64,000 bases of DNA, from contig NZ_QMFY01000007.1 of assembly GCF_003286915.1 (NCBI RefSeq), positions 186,001-250,000 on the forward strand, read 5' to 3'. Positions 18,020 to 27,668 of the stretch are shown piece after piece; within the stretch, counting starts at the first letter, position 1, and the number at the start of each line of letters is the position of its first letter. The position numbers were made by a program, and so were the translations under genes. The notes below the pieces were generated by a model. It was given only the letters and a program-made list of their open reading frames with translations, did no database searches and was not told the origin of the DNA. Source of the stretch: Pseudochryseolinea flava. GTDB lineage: Bacteria > Bacteroidota > Bacteroidia > Cytophagales > Cyclobacteriaceae.

Positions 18020-18979
18020 ATGATCGTTTTTGGTCACAACTCATTTCTTCTGCATGGTTGTAAGCCCTCAGAATTGGGCATGCCCGTTGAAATCGACAAC
18101 CAGTATCGCATCGAACGACGCCAACGTTATGTTCACCTTTTCTGGATTCCTACTTTTGGAATTGGTAAGATTTGGGTGTTACGCGATCTTAAATCTGATC
18201 AGCTCTTTGAGCCCAACATGGCTATCGGCAAGATCTTGAACTCACTGCCACTTGAGGACAAAACACCTTGGTATACTTTTGCACTTCCGCTACTCGCATT
18301 GGTCGCCGCTATTGTTGTTCCAATCGGCATGAAGATTAGCGATTATGCGTCGCAGAAGAAACATGAGGCGTATGTACACGAGAAAAACGAAGCGATAAAG
18401 AAAGCAATCGAAACGCCAAGCACTCACCAATACTTTGAGCTTCGCGACGATCAATACAACAAATCCTTTCTTAAAGTCGTCGGGAGCGATAATAGCACTT
18501 TGAGATGTGTTATTATAACGGGAGATTATGACGATCCAAGTTTTCTCGCTCCATTTGCTCGAAATAAAGGTCAGCTCGATACGATTTCATTGCGTAAAGA
18601 TGAACTCATCAAAAACATTACGGAGAAACTAGCCATACTACCTGATGGGAATCCACGGATAATTGAAGAAAAGTATGAGTACAACGATGCGCTGTTCCAT
18701 AGCAAGCACGCTGGATTTCAAGAAGGAATATTTGCTGCCACGATTCAAAATTTAGGTGCAGACGTCACCTTGGTAAAGTCCGCGACCGTCAGCGGAAATC
18801 TTTCCCTTAATCCATTACCGGGAAAAATTGATAATGCGGATTCATTGCAATTGGTAGGAACGTTTACGGGAATGGAACCACAGTATCAAGGCTTATGGAC
18901 ATTCAAAAACAAAGCCGGTGAAACGCGTGCGTACGATGTATATATTAATTCAGCAAGAATTTTCTTTAACAAAAAATAA
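18020..18979 (+). CDS. Uncharacterised membrane protein, 319 aa
   Basis: The product has a polar N-terminal segment (about 1-80). A single strong membrane helix follows at about 84-105 (FALPLLALVAAIVVPIGMKI), then a Lys/Glu-rich coiled-coil-like stretch and a soluble C-terminal domain of about 190 residues. The N-terminal part has the look of a short cytoplasmic domain (HLFWIPTFGIGKIWVL). No family was recognised. Its stop is directly followed, without any gap, by the ATG of the next membrane-protein gene, so the two probably form an operon and a complex. Confidence 0.8.
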   Translation: MIVFGHNSFLLHGCKPSELGMPVEIDNQYRIERRQRYVHLFWIPTFGIGKIWVLRDLKSDQLFEPNMAIGKILNSLPLEDKTPWYTFALPLLALVAAIVVPIGMKISDYASQKKHEAYVHEKNEAIKKAIETPSTHQYFELRDDQYNKSFLKVVGSDNSTLRCVIITGDYDDPSFLAPFARNKGQLDTISLRKDELIKNITEKLAILPDGNPRIIEEKYEYNDALFHSKHAGFQEGIFAATIQNLGADVTLVKSATVSGNLSLNPLPGKIDNADSLQLVGTFTGMEPQYQGLWTFKNKAGETRAYDVYINSARIFFNKK

Positions 18980-19978
18980 ATGAATACGCGAAGAAAAATT
19001 TGGGCAGGGCTCACCGTATTTGTAGTGATCCTGTTTTGCTTCCTCATTCCGGTGCACGTCTTCGAAGGCTCGCCGATGATGTTTTCATTTCTCGGTGGTG
19101 CGCTATTGTTCGTTACGCTAGGCCAAACACTCGCTGACTTCGATGCAATCTACGAGGTATTCGATAAACCAGACCCAAACGAGCCTCAACCTCCTGGGAG
19201 GAAAATGGCGCCATTCGCCATCATTCCAGGTTTCATCTTTGTATTTATACTGCTTGTGATGGGTAGTTCTAGAAAAGATGCTGAATTAAAACAATACGGC
19301 GTGTTGGTAAAGGGCGCCATTGTAGACGGCTCGTCGACAACCACAACACGACGGTTCCAGAAGAACACCAGCTACGACCTCATGTTTTCGTATGAAGACT
19401 CGACAGGACGCAAACATCAATTCGAGCAAAGTGTAAATGGCAGCGAATTCCATGACGCGTACATGGGACAAGCGGTAGATATTCTTTACTCAAAAAAACA
19501 CCCAAGCTTAGCAAAAGCGATTCTCAGTTTGAGTGAATTAAGCAATCACATTAAGATTGCCGATGCGCCCATTCAAGTTCAACAACTCATCAGCATTCTT
19601 GAAAGTAGCAAGCCAGATACGATTGTCAATTTTCTAAACGGTATCAGCTATCAATGGGATCAAAAAAGTGATGGCGTGTATGCGAATGAAAAGCGAAATC
19701 TCGCCATAAAAGTATTTCCAGGCAATCAAGAACTTGCTTACATGGATAACAGCAGCACAGCACTCAATCATTCCAATAAAGATTTCGAGAGCAGTTTAGA
19801 AAGTTATGGATTCAAGAAGAAGGCAGTAGCCGATGGAAATCAATCGCAAGAACTTTATTATACCGAGAAATACGGTGTCACCAAGGAAAACAAAATGGTG
19901 AATGGTGAAGATGGCGCACTTGGGTTTTCCGTGGTAACGATTTACCATGTCTTTCTCTTTAGCAGCCTGGGAGAATAA
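18980..19978 (+). CDS. Membrane protein with DUF3592-like domain
   Basis: The 332-residue product has two N-terminal membrane helices (about 8-28 and 35-55) and a third at about 78-95. The following segment resembles DUF3592: YGVLVKGAIVDGSSTTTTRR, then YDLMFSYEDSTGRKHQFE and VDILYSKKHPSLAKAI. The C-terminal part is soluble and of unknown type. DUF3592 proteins are uncharacterised membrane proteins, so no function can be given. The gene starts on the base after the previous stop and is followed by a good hairpin terminator. Confidence 0.82.
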   Translation: MNTRRKIWAGLTVFVVILFCFLIPVHVFEGSPMMFSFLGGALLFVTLGQTLADFDAIYEVFDKPDPNEPQPPGRKMAPFAIIPGFIFVFILLVMGSSRKDAELKQYGVLVKGAIVDGSSTTTTRRFQKNTSYDLMFSYEDSTGRKHQFEQSVNGSEFHDAYMGQAVDILYSKKHPSLAKAILSLSELSNHIKIADAPIQVQQLISILESSKPDTIVNFLNGISYQWDQKSDGVYANEKRNLAIKVFPGNQELAYMDNSSTALNHSNKDFESSLESYGFKKKAVADGNQSQELYYTEKYGVTKENKMVNGEDGALGFSVVTIYHVFLFSSLGE

Positions 19979-19999
19979 AACGCACTAAATATCGATCGC

Positions 20000-20025
20000 A
20001 AAGGGAGTCAGCTCCCTTTTTCTAT
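20000..20025 (+). terminator. Intrinsic terminator after the DUF3592 gene
   Basis: An 8-bp stem (AAAGGGAG / CTCCCTTT) with a 4-nt loop is followed directly by TTTCTA. It begins 22 nt after the stop at 19978. Confidence 0.85.
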
Positions 20026-20083
20026 TTTAAGCGATAAACGCTTCGAAACGGCGATTATCAGCGTCAAAACGACTCGGATACTT

Positions 20084-20114
20084 CTTGCAGGATGATGGCA
20101 AAATATTAACTTTG
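20084..20114 (+). promoter_or_regulatory. Candidate Bacteroidota sigma-A promoter
   Basis: TTG at 20085-20087 is separated by 19 nt from TAACTTTG at 20107-20114. This matches the Bacteroidota consensus TTG-N17-23-TAnnTTTG. It would drive the large secreted Ig-repeat gene. Confidence 0.55.
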
Positions 20115-20289
20115 ATTTAACTCATGATGGTATACACATGGGTATGTTAGCACAAGTTACTTACGTTTGACGAAAGCCACGCTGCTCCGTTAATCAAGCA
20201 TAAATTACAGCGCAGCTTTGTCATCGTAGTCCCGGTTCCTTCCGGATTCTGATCAGTACTTCATATTATTAGTATCGCACGCCATTGAA

Positions 20290-20305
20290 GAGATGTTAAC
20301 ATCTC
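20290..20305. promoter_or_regulatory. Perfect 16-bp palindrome, possible operator
   Basis: GAGATGTTAACATCTC reads identically on both strands. It ends 79 nt before the preferred start codon (20385) and lies downstream of the candidate promoter, so it could be a repressor site or a structured mRNA element. Confidence 0.4.
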
Positions 20306-20384
20306 ATTATGGTAACGCTATCAAAATTGGCAGTCGCGACATCGTCATTGATCACAAATGTTATCCGTTATTAATATTAAGGCC

Positions 20385-23300
20385 ATGTTATTCATTCGCA
20401 AAACGCTCTTCTTTACGCTGCTTCTATTAGTGCTTTCAGCATCAACCGCCATGCTTGCACAAACGCCAGGACTGATCGTGAAAGCTGCCGTAGCAGGAAG
20501 ACCAGTGCTCGATCCAAACGGAGATAATTATGTCTCTGTAGATAACGAGGGGTTTGTTACAGACGATGAACTGGAAAGTGAAATCCCATTCGTCCCCATT
20601 GTTCATCCCAATGGAGAACCGACCAGCGACGTCGCGACTGGACCATCCTGCGGCTTTACCGACCTCGTTGATGCACCAAGTCAATACCATTCAACTTTCA
20701 CGTATCTCTCACCAGCAAACAATTGGATGTTTCGTTTTCGCCTTGGTAATTATGCATCAAACTCAAAAGGATATAGCATATTGGTTGATACTGATGGGCT
20801 CTTCGGCGCTAGTGGCACACTTAAAGATCCAAATTATGTGGTTGGTAATCCTGGATTTGAAATTGAAATACTACTGGTTACCAACATTGGCATTCGGCTA
20901 AATGATGTCGATGGTACAACGGCGGCTACCACGAGAACGACACTATCGTACAATGATTTCTGTCAAAAATCCGTAGCGCTAAGTACCAATTGTGGTAACG
21001 CGGACTACTTCTATGATTTCTACATACCAGTATCGGTCATCACCACACACTTCCCAAGTTTCTCGGCGAGCACCCCCGTACGAATTACGGCCAACACAGT
21101 GATTAGCACGCAGTCTGTTTTGGCAGGAGGACCGAGTGACATCGCCGGGGTCAATGATGCCGGATACGGCGGCAACTACGGAAATGCGTGGACATCGGTA
21201 ATTGATGCATCACTGCCTGCAGCACCCAACACATTCAACAGCGGGCTACCCCCGGTACGCTCTGCTACACCCACGGTAAATAGTCCGCTCGCAGTAGGCG
21301 CAACTACCGTGAGTGGTACGTCAACAGAGCCTAATGGCACAACGATACGGCTATACGTCAATGGTTCGCTTGTGGGAACTACTACCGTATCAGGTGGTGT
21401 CTGGTCATTGACTGGAATTCCGGCCCTTACGCTTAGCGCATCCGTAAAAGCAACGGCACAGGCCGCGTCGAAATCTGTAAGCTATGACGCTAACGTTGTC
21501 ACCGTTGGAGCAACCTGCAGCGCTGTTCCCACCATCTCGTGTCAATCTGCAAAAGGGATTGTCGGATCAGGACCGGCGGGCGCGCCTGCAGGAACAACGA
21601 TCAGGATTTACGGCCCGAATTCACCAACCACTTTACTCACATCCACCACCACTGATGCACTCAACGCCTTCTTATACAACTGCGCAGGCGGAACGAACTG
21701 TTCAGGTGGTGGTCCTAATTGTATCGCAACGGGCGTGTATTGGATAACAGCGCAAGAAGCAGGGAAATGTGAATCACCAAAAACATTAAGCGTTTGTATT
21801 GGCACGGTGGCAACACCGACAACAACGCCGACAATCAGTACAAGTCCAGTCCTTAGGACAACCACTTCCATTACGGGAACCGCGACAACCGGAAACACAG
21901 TATTGCTTTACATCGATAACATATTACAATCAACTACAACCGCCGGTGGTGGCACGTATACATTTTCTGGACTCTCTTTATCGCTTGGCCAAGTATTGAC
22001 GGTATATGCTGTACATCCCGGAAGATGTACTTCTTCTGCGACTACCGCCACCGTGGTTGAAGTATCAACAGCGCCTATCGTAAAATCACCAATCGTTACG
22101 GGCGCAACAACGATTTCCGGAACATCAGTTGAGGCTGCTGGTACACTGATATCCATTAGTAAAAATGGATCCGCACTCACGACAACAACCGTAGACGCAA
22201 ATGGAAATTGGAGCGTAACGGGACTTGCAGCGTTAGTTGGAGGAGATGTGATCAGAGCAACAGCGACGGCCTTCGGAGAATCTGTGAGCGTCAACTCCAA
22301 TGCCGTAACGGTGCAATCTAGAACCACAGCGCCTGTTATAACAGGGTCTTACATTGAAGGCGCAATCCTTGTTCTAGGCACATCCACGAGTCCAACCTTA
22401 ACCGCGATCAATGTTTACATCGACGGCGTACTCATTGGAACAGGAACCGTTGCCGCAGGAATATGGAGCGTAGGAGTAGGGCTCACGGACTTGTATCCAG
22501 GTGGTGTGTTAACCGCTACAGCGACAGAAAGTGGAAAAGCAGAGAGCTTGCCCTCATCATCTGTCTCCGTCTCCTGTGCCAATCCATTGGGATCATTAGG
22601 TGTCAATGTGTTGACGGGTACAATTTGCTTGAATACGAAGGCGTCGATTCAAGTGCTACTTTCTCAAAGCGATGCGATATACACATTATGGAACAACGCA
22701 GAAACAACCGCGATGGGTTCATCTGTGTTGGGTACAGGCGGGACCATTACGTTACCGTCAGTGCGCGTAACATCGACACAAACATTCATTGTGAAAGCGA
22801 TTAAAATACCCAGCACGACTTGCAGCACAACACTGTCCACGTCAGCAACGGTCACGGTAACACAGCCTTCGAACACGAGCGGAGTCACAAGTGGCGACTA
22901 CTTTTGGATTGGTTCTTCAGGAAACAGCTATTGGACAGAGGAAGCGAATTGGGTCAAATGGAATGGTACAAGTTTTCAAACGATGACCGTGCCACCAACA
23001 ACGTTGGATAATGTAGTCATTAAGCCGATGGAAAGTTGCATCGCCACCCAGCCCTCTGTCATCACGACTTCCAGCGCAAGTATTCCTGCAGTGTGCAGAA
23101 ATTTAACGATCGCAACTGGCGCGACACTATCGTTGGAAAGCTCTGCCGCTGAACGCGCAATCACTTTATCCGGAAATTGGACGAACTCCGGAACATTAAT
23201 CCCTAACAGTGGCACTATTAAATTCAACGGTGGCACAACACAAACCATCAATAATACAAATGGAAATGAGACGTTCAGTTCACTCATCATAGAAGGTAAC

Positions 23301-24521
23301 AATACGGTATTGCAACCCTTGGTCGACGTAACACTGAACGCCACAGGTGTCTTACAAATTAACGGTGGAGCGCTGCAACTCAATGGTAGAAAAGTTACAG
23401 TCACGAATCCAAACACCGCTGCCATTACACGTACTGCACCGGGCTGTGTGATTTCAGAGAACCAAAATGGCGTTGCTGAGTTACGTTGGGCGATTGGAAC
23501 CAACACGGGGAGTAATTATGTGTTTCCACTTGGAACAGCATCGAAAGTTTATATTCCATTGACCATTAACTTGGCATCGGGCAATATCGGCACTGCCGGT
23601 GTGAACTCGATCTTTGCGCAGCAATCTGTCCCCGCAAATTGGCCAACGGGATCGGAAGCCGTAACAACCGTAGCAACACCCGCGCAGGCTATTAATCGCT
23701 ATTGGCACTTGTCTAGCACACAAGCTTCCGGTGCGTATAGTGCTACCGTTACATTTAGTTTTCCAAACACCGAAGATCCAACTGCGACAATCTTAGATGT
23801 TGGTGTGAACGGCATAAAAATGCAGCGGTGGGATGGAACCTCGGCATGGCAAAATGCGATCGCCGGACAAACCTTCTCGAACACATCACCACGCACAGTT
23901 TCGGTACCAGGGATCACGCAATTTAGTTGGTGGTCCGGAGGAAACAACGGCGGAAATCCGCTACCATTGACATGGATTTATTTCAAAGGAAAGTCTCAAT
24001 CTGGCGGCGTATTCCTCGAGTGGGTAACTAGCCAAGAAAAGAACAACGCGTCAATTACCGTGGAGCGTTCAAAAGATGCTGCGTCCTTTACGGCAATTAG
24101 TACAATAGCCGGCGGTGGAAACACAAGCGTAAATACGCAATACACATTCTTTGACGATGGTGCATTTGCTGGCCAAAATTATTATCGAATAAAGCAGACT
24201 GACTTTGATGGAGCATTTAGTTATTCTGAAACGATTGCTGTAATGCACGGCGAACCGAATCAACTTCTCGTGACGCCGTATCCAAATCCCACACGCGGCA
24301 GCAAACCAACACTTTTGATTCGTAGCGACAAACAACAACTTATATCAATAAAGCTATACGACCTCTTCGGAAAAATCAGATATCAGGCGACCATCGAAAC
24401 AGGTCAACAACACGAGTTGATTACAACGTTGGAGGGCACTGACCTCCTTTCCGCAGGACTGTACATTCTACATGCATTTGACGGGCTCCAGACGGTAACA
24501 CATCCTTTGGTCATTGATTAA
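20385..24521 (+). CDS. Large secreted Ig-like repeat protein with T9SS sorting domain
   Basis: This is a protein of about 1378 residues. The preferred ATG at 20385 gives a clean signal peptide (MLFIRKTLFFTLLLLVLSAS to MLAQ); the in-frame ATG at 20358 adds nine residues. After an N-terminal domain (about 20-285) come about four Ig-like repeats (near 295, 475, 565 and 650), each with a VNG/IDG-x-LVGT-type turn. A Cys-containing segment lies at about 375-470. A beta-rich region at about 880-1200 includes NWTNSGTLIPNSGTIKFNG. The protein ends in a T9SS type A sorting domain (PYPNPTRGS). It is probably a cell-surface or released adhesin or structural protein; no enzyme domain was seen. Thr/Ser richness suits O-glycosylation. 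Confidence 0.9.
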   Translation: MLFIRKTLFFTLLLLVLSASTAMLAQTPGLIVKAAVAGRPVLDPNGDNYVSVDNEGFVTDDELESEIPFVPIVHPNGEPTSDVATGPSCGFTDLVDAPSQYHSTFTYLSPANNWMFRFRLGNYASNSKGYSILVDTDGLFGASGTLKDPNYVVGNPGFEIEILLVTNIGIRLNDVDGTTAATTRTTLSYNDFCQKSVALSTNCGNADYFYDFYIPVSVITTHFPSFSASTPVRITANTVISTQSVLAGGPSDIAGVNDAGYGGNYGNAWTSVIDASLPAAPNTFNSGLPPVRSATPTVNSPLAVGATTVSGTSTEPNGTTIRLYVNGSLVGTTTVSGGVWSLTGIPALTLSASVKATAQAASKSVSYDANVVTVGATCSAVPTISCQSAKGIVGSGPAGAPAGTTIRIYGPNSPTTLLTSTTTDALNAFLYNCAGGTNCSGGGPNCIATGVYWITAQEAGKCESPKTLSVCIGTVATPTTTPTISTSPVLRTTTSITGTATTGNTVLLYIDNILQSTTTAGGGTYTFSGLSLSLGQVLTVYAVHPGRCTSSATTATVVEVSTAPIVKSPIVTGATTISGTSVEAAGTLISISKNGSALTTTTVDANGNWSVTGLAALVGGDVIRATATAFGESVSVNSNAVTVQSRTTAPVITGSYIEGAILVLGTSTSPTLTAINVYIDGVLIGTGTVAAGIWSVGVGLTDLYPGGVLTATATESGKAESLPSSSVSVSCANPLGSLGVNVLTGTICLNTKASIQVLLSQSDAIYTLWNNAETTAMGSSVLGTGGTITLPSVRVTSTQTFIVKAIKIPSTTCSTTLSTSATVTVTQPSNTSGVTSGDYFWIGSSGNSYWTEEANWVKWNGTSFQTMTVPPTTLDNVVIKPMESCIATQPSVITTSSASIPAVCRNLTIATGATLSLESSAAERAITLSGNWTNSGTLIPNSGTIKFNGGTTQTINNTNGNETFSSLIIEGNNTVLQPLVDVTLNATGVLQINGGALQLNGRKVTVTNPNTAAITRTAPGCVISENQNGVAELRWAIGTNTGSNYVFPLGTASKVYIPLTINLASGNIGTAGVNSIFAQQSVPANWPTGSEAVTTVATPAQAINRYWHLSSTQASGAYSATVTFSFPNTEDPTATILDVGVNGIKMQRWDGTSAWQNAIAGQTFSNTSPRTVSVPGITQFSWWSGGNNGGNPLPLTWIYFKGKSQSGGVFLEWVTSQEKNNASITVERSKDAASFTAISTIAGGGNTSVNTQYTFFDDGAFAGQNYYRIKQTDFDGAFSYSETIAVMHGEPNQLLVTPYPNPTRGSKPTLLIRSDKQQLISIKLYDLFGKIRYQATIETGQQHELITTLEGTDLLSAGLYILHAFDGLQTVTHPLVID

Positions 24522-24527
24522 ACTAAA

Positions 24528-24558
24528 AAGGGATTTGTAGTCCTGTTACAAATCCCTT
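24528..24558. terminator. Intrinsic terminator between convergent genes
   Basis: A 12-bp perfect stem (AAGGGATTTGTA / TACAAATCCCTT) with a 7-nt loop lies between the stop of the Ig-repeat gene (24521) and the stop of the minus-strand permease (24580). A run of A precedes it on the plus strand, so it has a T-run for the minus-strand gene. Confidence 0.85.
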
Positions 24559-24579
24559 CAGCATTTCTTAATACAGTAG

Positions 24580-27201
24580 TTATTCCGTACGCAACGCTTT
24601 CGTAGGATTCGATGTAGCCGCTTTCAACGACAAGAAACTAATCGTTGCGCTCGTGAACACAAACACCGCCAAACCTGCGATAGCAAATTGCACTGGATTA
24701 ATGGGCGCCTGCAGTGTGAAGTTCTGTTCCCATTCGCGAATTAAATACCAAGTGACAGGCGTAGCGACTATTAAAGCGACTGCAATAAGCCAAATAAACT
24801 CCCGTGTAATCAACATTACGACGCTCACCACCGACGCGCCGAGTACTTTACGGATACCGATCTCTTTCGTACGGCGCTCTACCACAAAAGAAGTAAGACC
24901 TAACAGTCCAAGACATCCGATAAAAATGGCGAGTCCAGTGAATACGCCAGCAACTTTTCCGAGTTGTTGATCCGCTTTATATTGACGATCAAAGTCCACA
25001 TCCAAGAACGAATAGTTGAATGGCAAATAGGGGATGAGTTCTTGCCACTTCGCCTGCACACGATTTACCGTGCCTGTTAGATCTGCGTCGTCAATGCGAA
25101 AGGCAATTTTCCCAACATACGTTGTCAATGCCAACAGCAATGGTTCAACACGCGTGTGCAGCGATCGGTAATGAAAATCTTTTACGACGCCAATGATTTT
25201 TCCACCCTGATATCTTCCACTTACGCGCTTACCGATAGCTTGCTCCGGAGTCCAGCCAAAATCTCTAACAGCGGTCTCGTTAATTAAATATGCTGTTGTG
25301 TCGTCAGCTTTAGCTTCGCGAAGAAAATCACGTCCCGCGATGAGTTCAATATCATAGGTTGATAGAAAATCGTGATCTACGAAATTGAAGTTAATGTTCG
25401 TTGGCGACAGCTTCCCATCCATCATTTCTATTTCTGTATAGAGGTTCGTCGTCGATTGCCCTGGCACGGTCGATGAGCCAGAAACAGATTTTACCCCACG
25501 CACATTCTTCAATTCGTTTTTTACAGCATCCAGGTGTTTTACAATTGCTGTGTCGCCATTTGTGGGAACAATCAAAACCGCATTCTTATTAAAGCCGAGA
25601 TCTTGATTTCTCACTAAGTCAAGCTGATCATAAATAAGTAATGTTCCGGCAACCAGCATAATCGAAATTACAAACTGTGTTGCTACCAGAACCTTTCTAA
25701 AATTTTGATGACTATAAACACCCTTCGTTGATGGCTTAAAAATCTGCAATGGCTGAAATCCCGAAATAATTAATGCAGGGTAGGCGCCAGCAAAAACGCC
25801 AATCAAAAGCACAAGGGCAACTGCAACAGCTGTAATCACCAACGGATTCGGGAGTACGGAGAAATTTAAGGGTGATTCAATTAATATTCTGAATGCTGGC
25901 AATGCAGCCCATGTCAACATAACCGCGAGAACTGCCGCGATAAAAGCGACAATGATCGATTCACCCAAAAACTGCGCTACCAACATTCTTCGTAGCGCAC
26001 CGAGCGACTTCCGAAGTCCAACTTCTTTCAATCGTCGCGAGGCACGTGCTGTTGCCAAGTTGATGTAATTGAAACACGCAATCAAAAGAATGAATACAGC
26101 AATGATTGAAAGAATATAAACATTATTCAAACTACCACGCATACCATTTTCCCATGAACGTTGTGGCGCCATGTAGATACTCGAAAGCTCTTGTAAAGGG
26201 AGGTCTTCATAATACATGCCACCCTTCTCAATGTTACGCGCTATGAAATCTTTCATCTTCGACCGAACGTTGTGAACTGCGTCTGCATCACGCAATAACA
26301 CATAGGTATGGAACCCATTCCAAAACCAAGCATTCTGTTCATTTTCTTTCTGATTCTTACTCCAAGTGGAAAATGAAATCAAGTTTGAAAATGTAAAATG
26401 AGAGTTTTCCTGAACGTCCGCCACGATCCCTGTTACCTTGAACTGATCATAATCCATTTTGAGCATTTTTCCGAGCGGTTCTTCATCGCCAAAATATTTC
26501 GTCGCCATGGATTGCGTGAGTACAATTGAGTACGGTTCACGAAGTGCTGTTCTTTTATCGCCTTTCACTAGCTTAAAATCGAATACGTCAAACACAGTGC
26601 TATCAGCGATGTAGCTATCCGGCTCATAGTCGGTAACGTCGTCATACTGGGCTAACAAATTCCATTTCTGAAAACGTACGTAATTTTCGACTTCAGGAAA
26701 GTCCTTGAGCATTCGTGGTCCCATCGGCGGAGAACTCGTAGACTGTAGGAGCAACTCGTTTTCCGTTCGTAGATTTTCAACGATACGAAAAATGCGATCT
26801 CCTTTCGAATGATAGCGATCGAAACTGAGCTCGTGATAAACATACAACGATATCATGCTAAAGGTAGCAAGACCCACGGCTAGACCTACAATGTTGATCG
26901 CCGAAAAGCCTTTGCTTCGCATGAGCGATCGGATGGATGTAATGAAATAATTCCTAAACATAGGCGAAGTTTGCGTAAAGGGTTGTCGTCCAAATTTCTT
27001 TATAATGCCTGGACGGAAAAGGCGCATGATATTGAGCGAAAACTTAAACCGCGCGGCAGAGATACTTTTACTTTCGGCATCGCGGTAGAACATCTCCGTA
27101 AGATCTCCTTCAATATCTTCTACGAGCGCAGGATCGCAGAACCATCGAAAAAATCTTAAAAAAATGCTTGGTGGTTTAATATCGTGTGGGGATGTATTCA
27201 T
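24580..27201 (-). CDS. Prefix-domain FtsX/MacB-type permease (PadR-linked)
   Basis: The 873-residue permease has an N-terminal cytoplasmic prefix domain of about 85 residues (LRFFRWFCDPALVEDIEGDL, then a Phe/Arg-rich end), typical of PadR-linked permeases in Cytophagales. Two MacB_PCD-FtsX halves follow, with hallmarks LKEVGLRKSLGA and TKEIGIRKVLGAS. It probably works with a separate ATPase to move lipophilic substrates or peptides across the envelope, or as a mechanotransmitter. The PadR gene lies 3 nt upstream on the same strand. The prefix domain contains the conserved DIEGDL motif shared with the permeases at 39.5 and 44.6 kb. Confidence 0.93.
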   Translation of the reverse strand: MNTSPHDIKPPSIFLRFFRWFCDPALVEDIEGDLTEMFYRDAESKSISAARFKFSLNIMRLFRPGIIKKFGRQPFTQTSPMFRNYFITSIRSLMRSKGFSAINIVGLAVGLATFSMISLYVYHELSFDRYHSKGDRIFRIVENLRTENELLLQSTSSPPMGPRMLKDFPEVENYVRFQKWNLLAQYDDVTDYEPDSYIADSTVFDVFDFKLVKGDKRTALREPYSIVLTQSMATKYFGDEEPLGKMLKMDYDQFKVTGIVADVQENSHFTFSNLISFSTWSKNQKENEQNAWFWNGFHTYVLLRDADAVHNVRSKMKDFIARNIEKGGMYYEDLPLQELSSIYMAPQRSWENGMRGSLNNVYILSIIAVFILLIACFNYINLATARASRRLKEVGLRKSLGALRRMLVAQFLGESIIVAFIAAVLAVMLTWAALPAFRILIESPLNFSVLPNPLVITAVAVALVLLIGVFAGAYPALIISGFQPLQIFKPSTKGVYSHQNFRKVLVATQFVISIMLVAGTLLIYDQLDLVRNQDLGFNKNAVLIVPTNGDTAIVKHLDAVKNELKNVRGVKSVSGSSTVPGQSTTNLYTEIEMMDGKLSPTNINFNFVDHDFLSTYDIELIAGRDFLREAKADDTTAYLINETAVRDFGWTPEQAIGKRVSGRYQGGKIIGVVKDFHYRSLHTRVEPLLLALTTYVGKIAFRIDDADLTGTVNRVQAKWQELIPYLPFNYSFLDVDFDRQYKADQQLGKVAGVFTGLAIFIGCLGLLGLTSFVVERRTKEIGIRKVLGASVVSVVMLITREFIWLIAVALIVATPVTWYLIREWEQNFTLQAPINPVQFAIAGLAVFVFTSATISFLSLKAATSNPTKALRTE

Positions 27202-27204
27202 CGG

Positions 27205-27537
27205 CTAAGATTTTGGGAATGCCACGCGTGGGATTGCTTTATACAATTCTAGTCGTTGCTCTTGTGTTTCGCGCAATACACGTGATCCTAACGAGGTAAG
27301 ACTGAAATAGCGCTTCCGTTTCCCGCCACGCACATTAGTCGCTTCGCCAAATTCAGACGAGAGGTAGCCTTTATCCTCCAACCTCCTTAACACAGTTTGC
27401 AACGCACCGATGCTGACATTCCGCTGTAGACGTTTTTCCATCTCATCAATAATGGCAACTCCATACGCTTCCTTATAAAGTATACCCACCGTCAACATGA
27501 CGATTTCTTCGAATTCTCCTAGCTGATGACGACTCAC
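27205..27537 (-). CDS. PadR family transcriptional regulator
   Basis: The 110-residue winged-helix protein has the PadR N-terminal pattern LGEFEEIVMLTVGILYKEAYG and the wing region RRLEDKGYLSSEFGEA, RGGKRKRYFSLT. It is short, as expected for the PadR-s1 type with a single dimerisation helix. The start codon is GTG at 27537: an upstream in-frame stop (27541-27543) excludes a longer product, and alignment with the two PadR paralogues places the start here. The permease gene follows after 3 nt. It probably represses its own operon, and a 12-bp palindrome lies just upstream. Confidence 0.92.
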   Translation of the reverse strand: MSRHQLGEFEEIVMLTVGILYKEAYGVAIIDEMEKRLQRNVSIGALQTVLRRLEDKGYLSSEFGEATNVRGGKRKRYFSLTSLGSRVLRETQEQRLELYKAIPRVAFPKS

Positions 27538-27540
27538 ATT

Positions 27541-27552
27541 TCAAATATTTGA
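27541..27552. promoter_or_regulatory. Palindrome upstream of padR, possible operator
   Basis: TCAAATATTTGA is a perfect 12-bp palindrome ending 4 nt before the GTG start of the PadR gene. Its position suits autoregulation by PadR, but no binding data are implied. Confidence 0.4.
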
Positions 27553-27668
27553 CTTAAATGTAGTTAATATACTCGCAATGCAAAAAATGGTTACACAAAA
27601 AATGAAAAAGATTTAAGGCATATTGAAGGGATGCCATGGAAGAACATCCCTTGAACCATTATTGAATG

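Larger units (their letters stand above)
20026..20384 (+). other. Long non-coding leader before the Ig-repeat protein
   Basis: No convincing gene is present in these 359 bases. They contain a candidate Bacteroidota promoter (20084-20114) and a perfect 16-bp palindrome (20290-20305). If that promoter is used, the transcript has an unusually long 5' untranslated region of roughly 230-260 nt. Confidence 0.5.

Noticed and set aside
22976-23506. Antisense open reading frame of 176 codons within the Ig-repeat gene
   Set aside because: It lies opposite a well-supported coding region with a signal peptide and T9SS domain; its composition (Val/Pro/Thr-rich) is what the reverse complement of repetitive Thr-rich coding gives.
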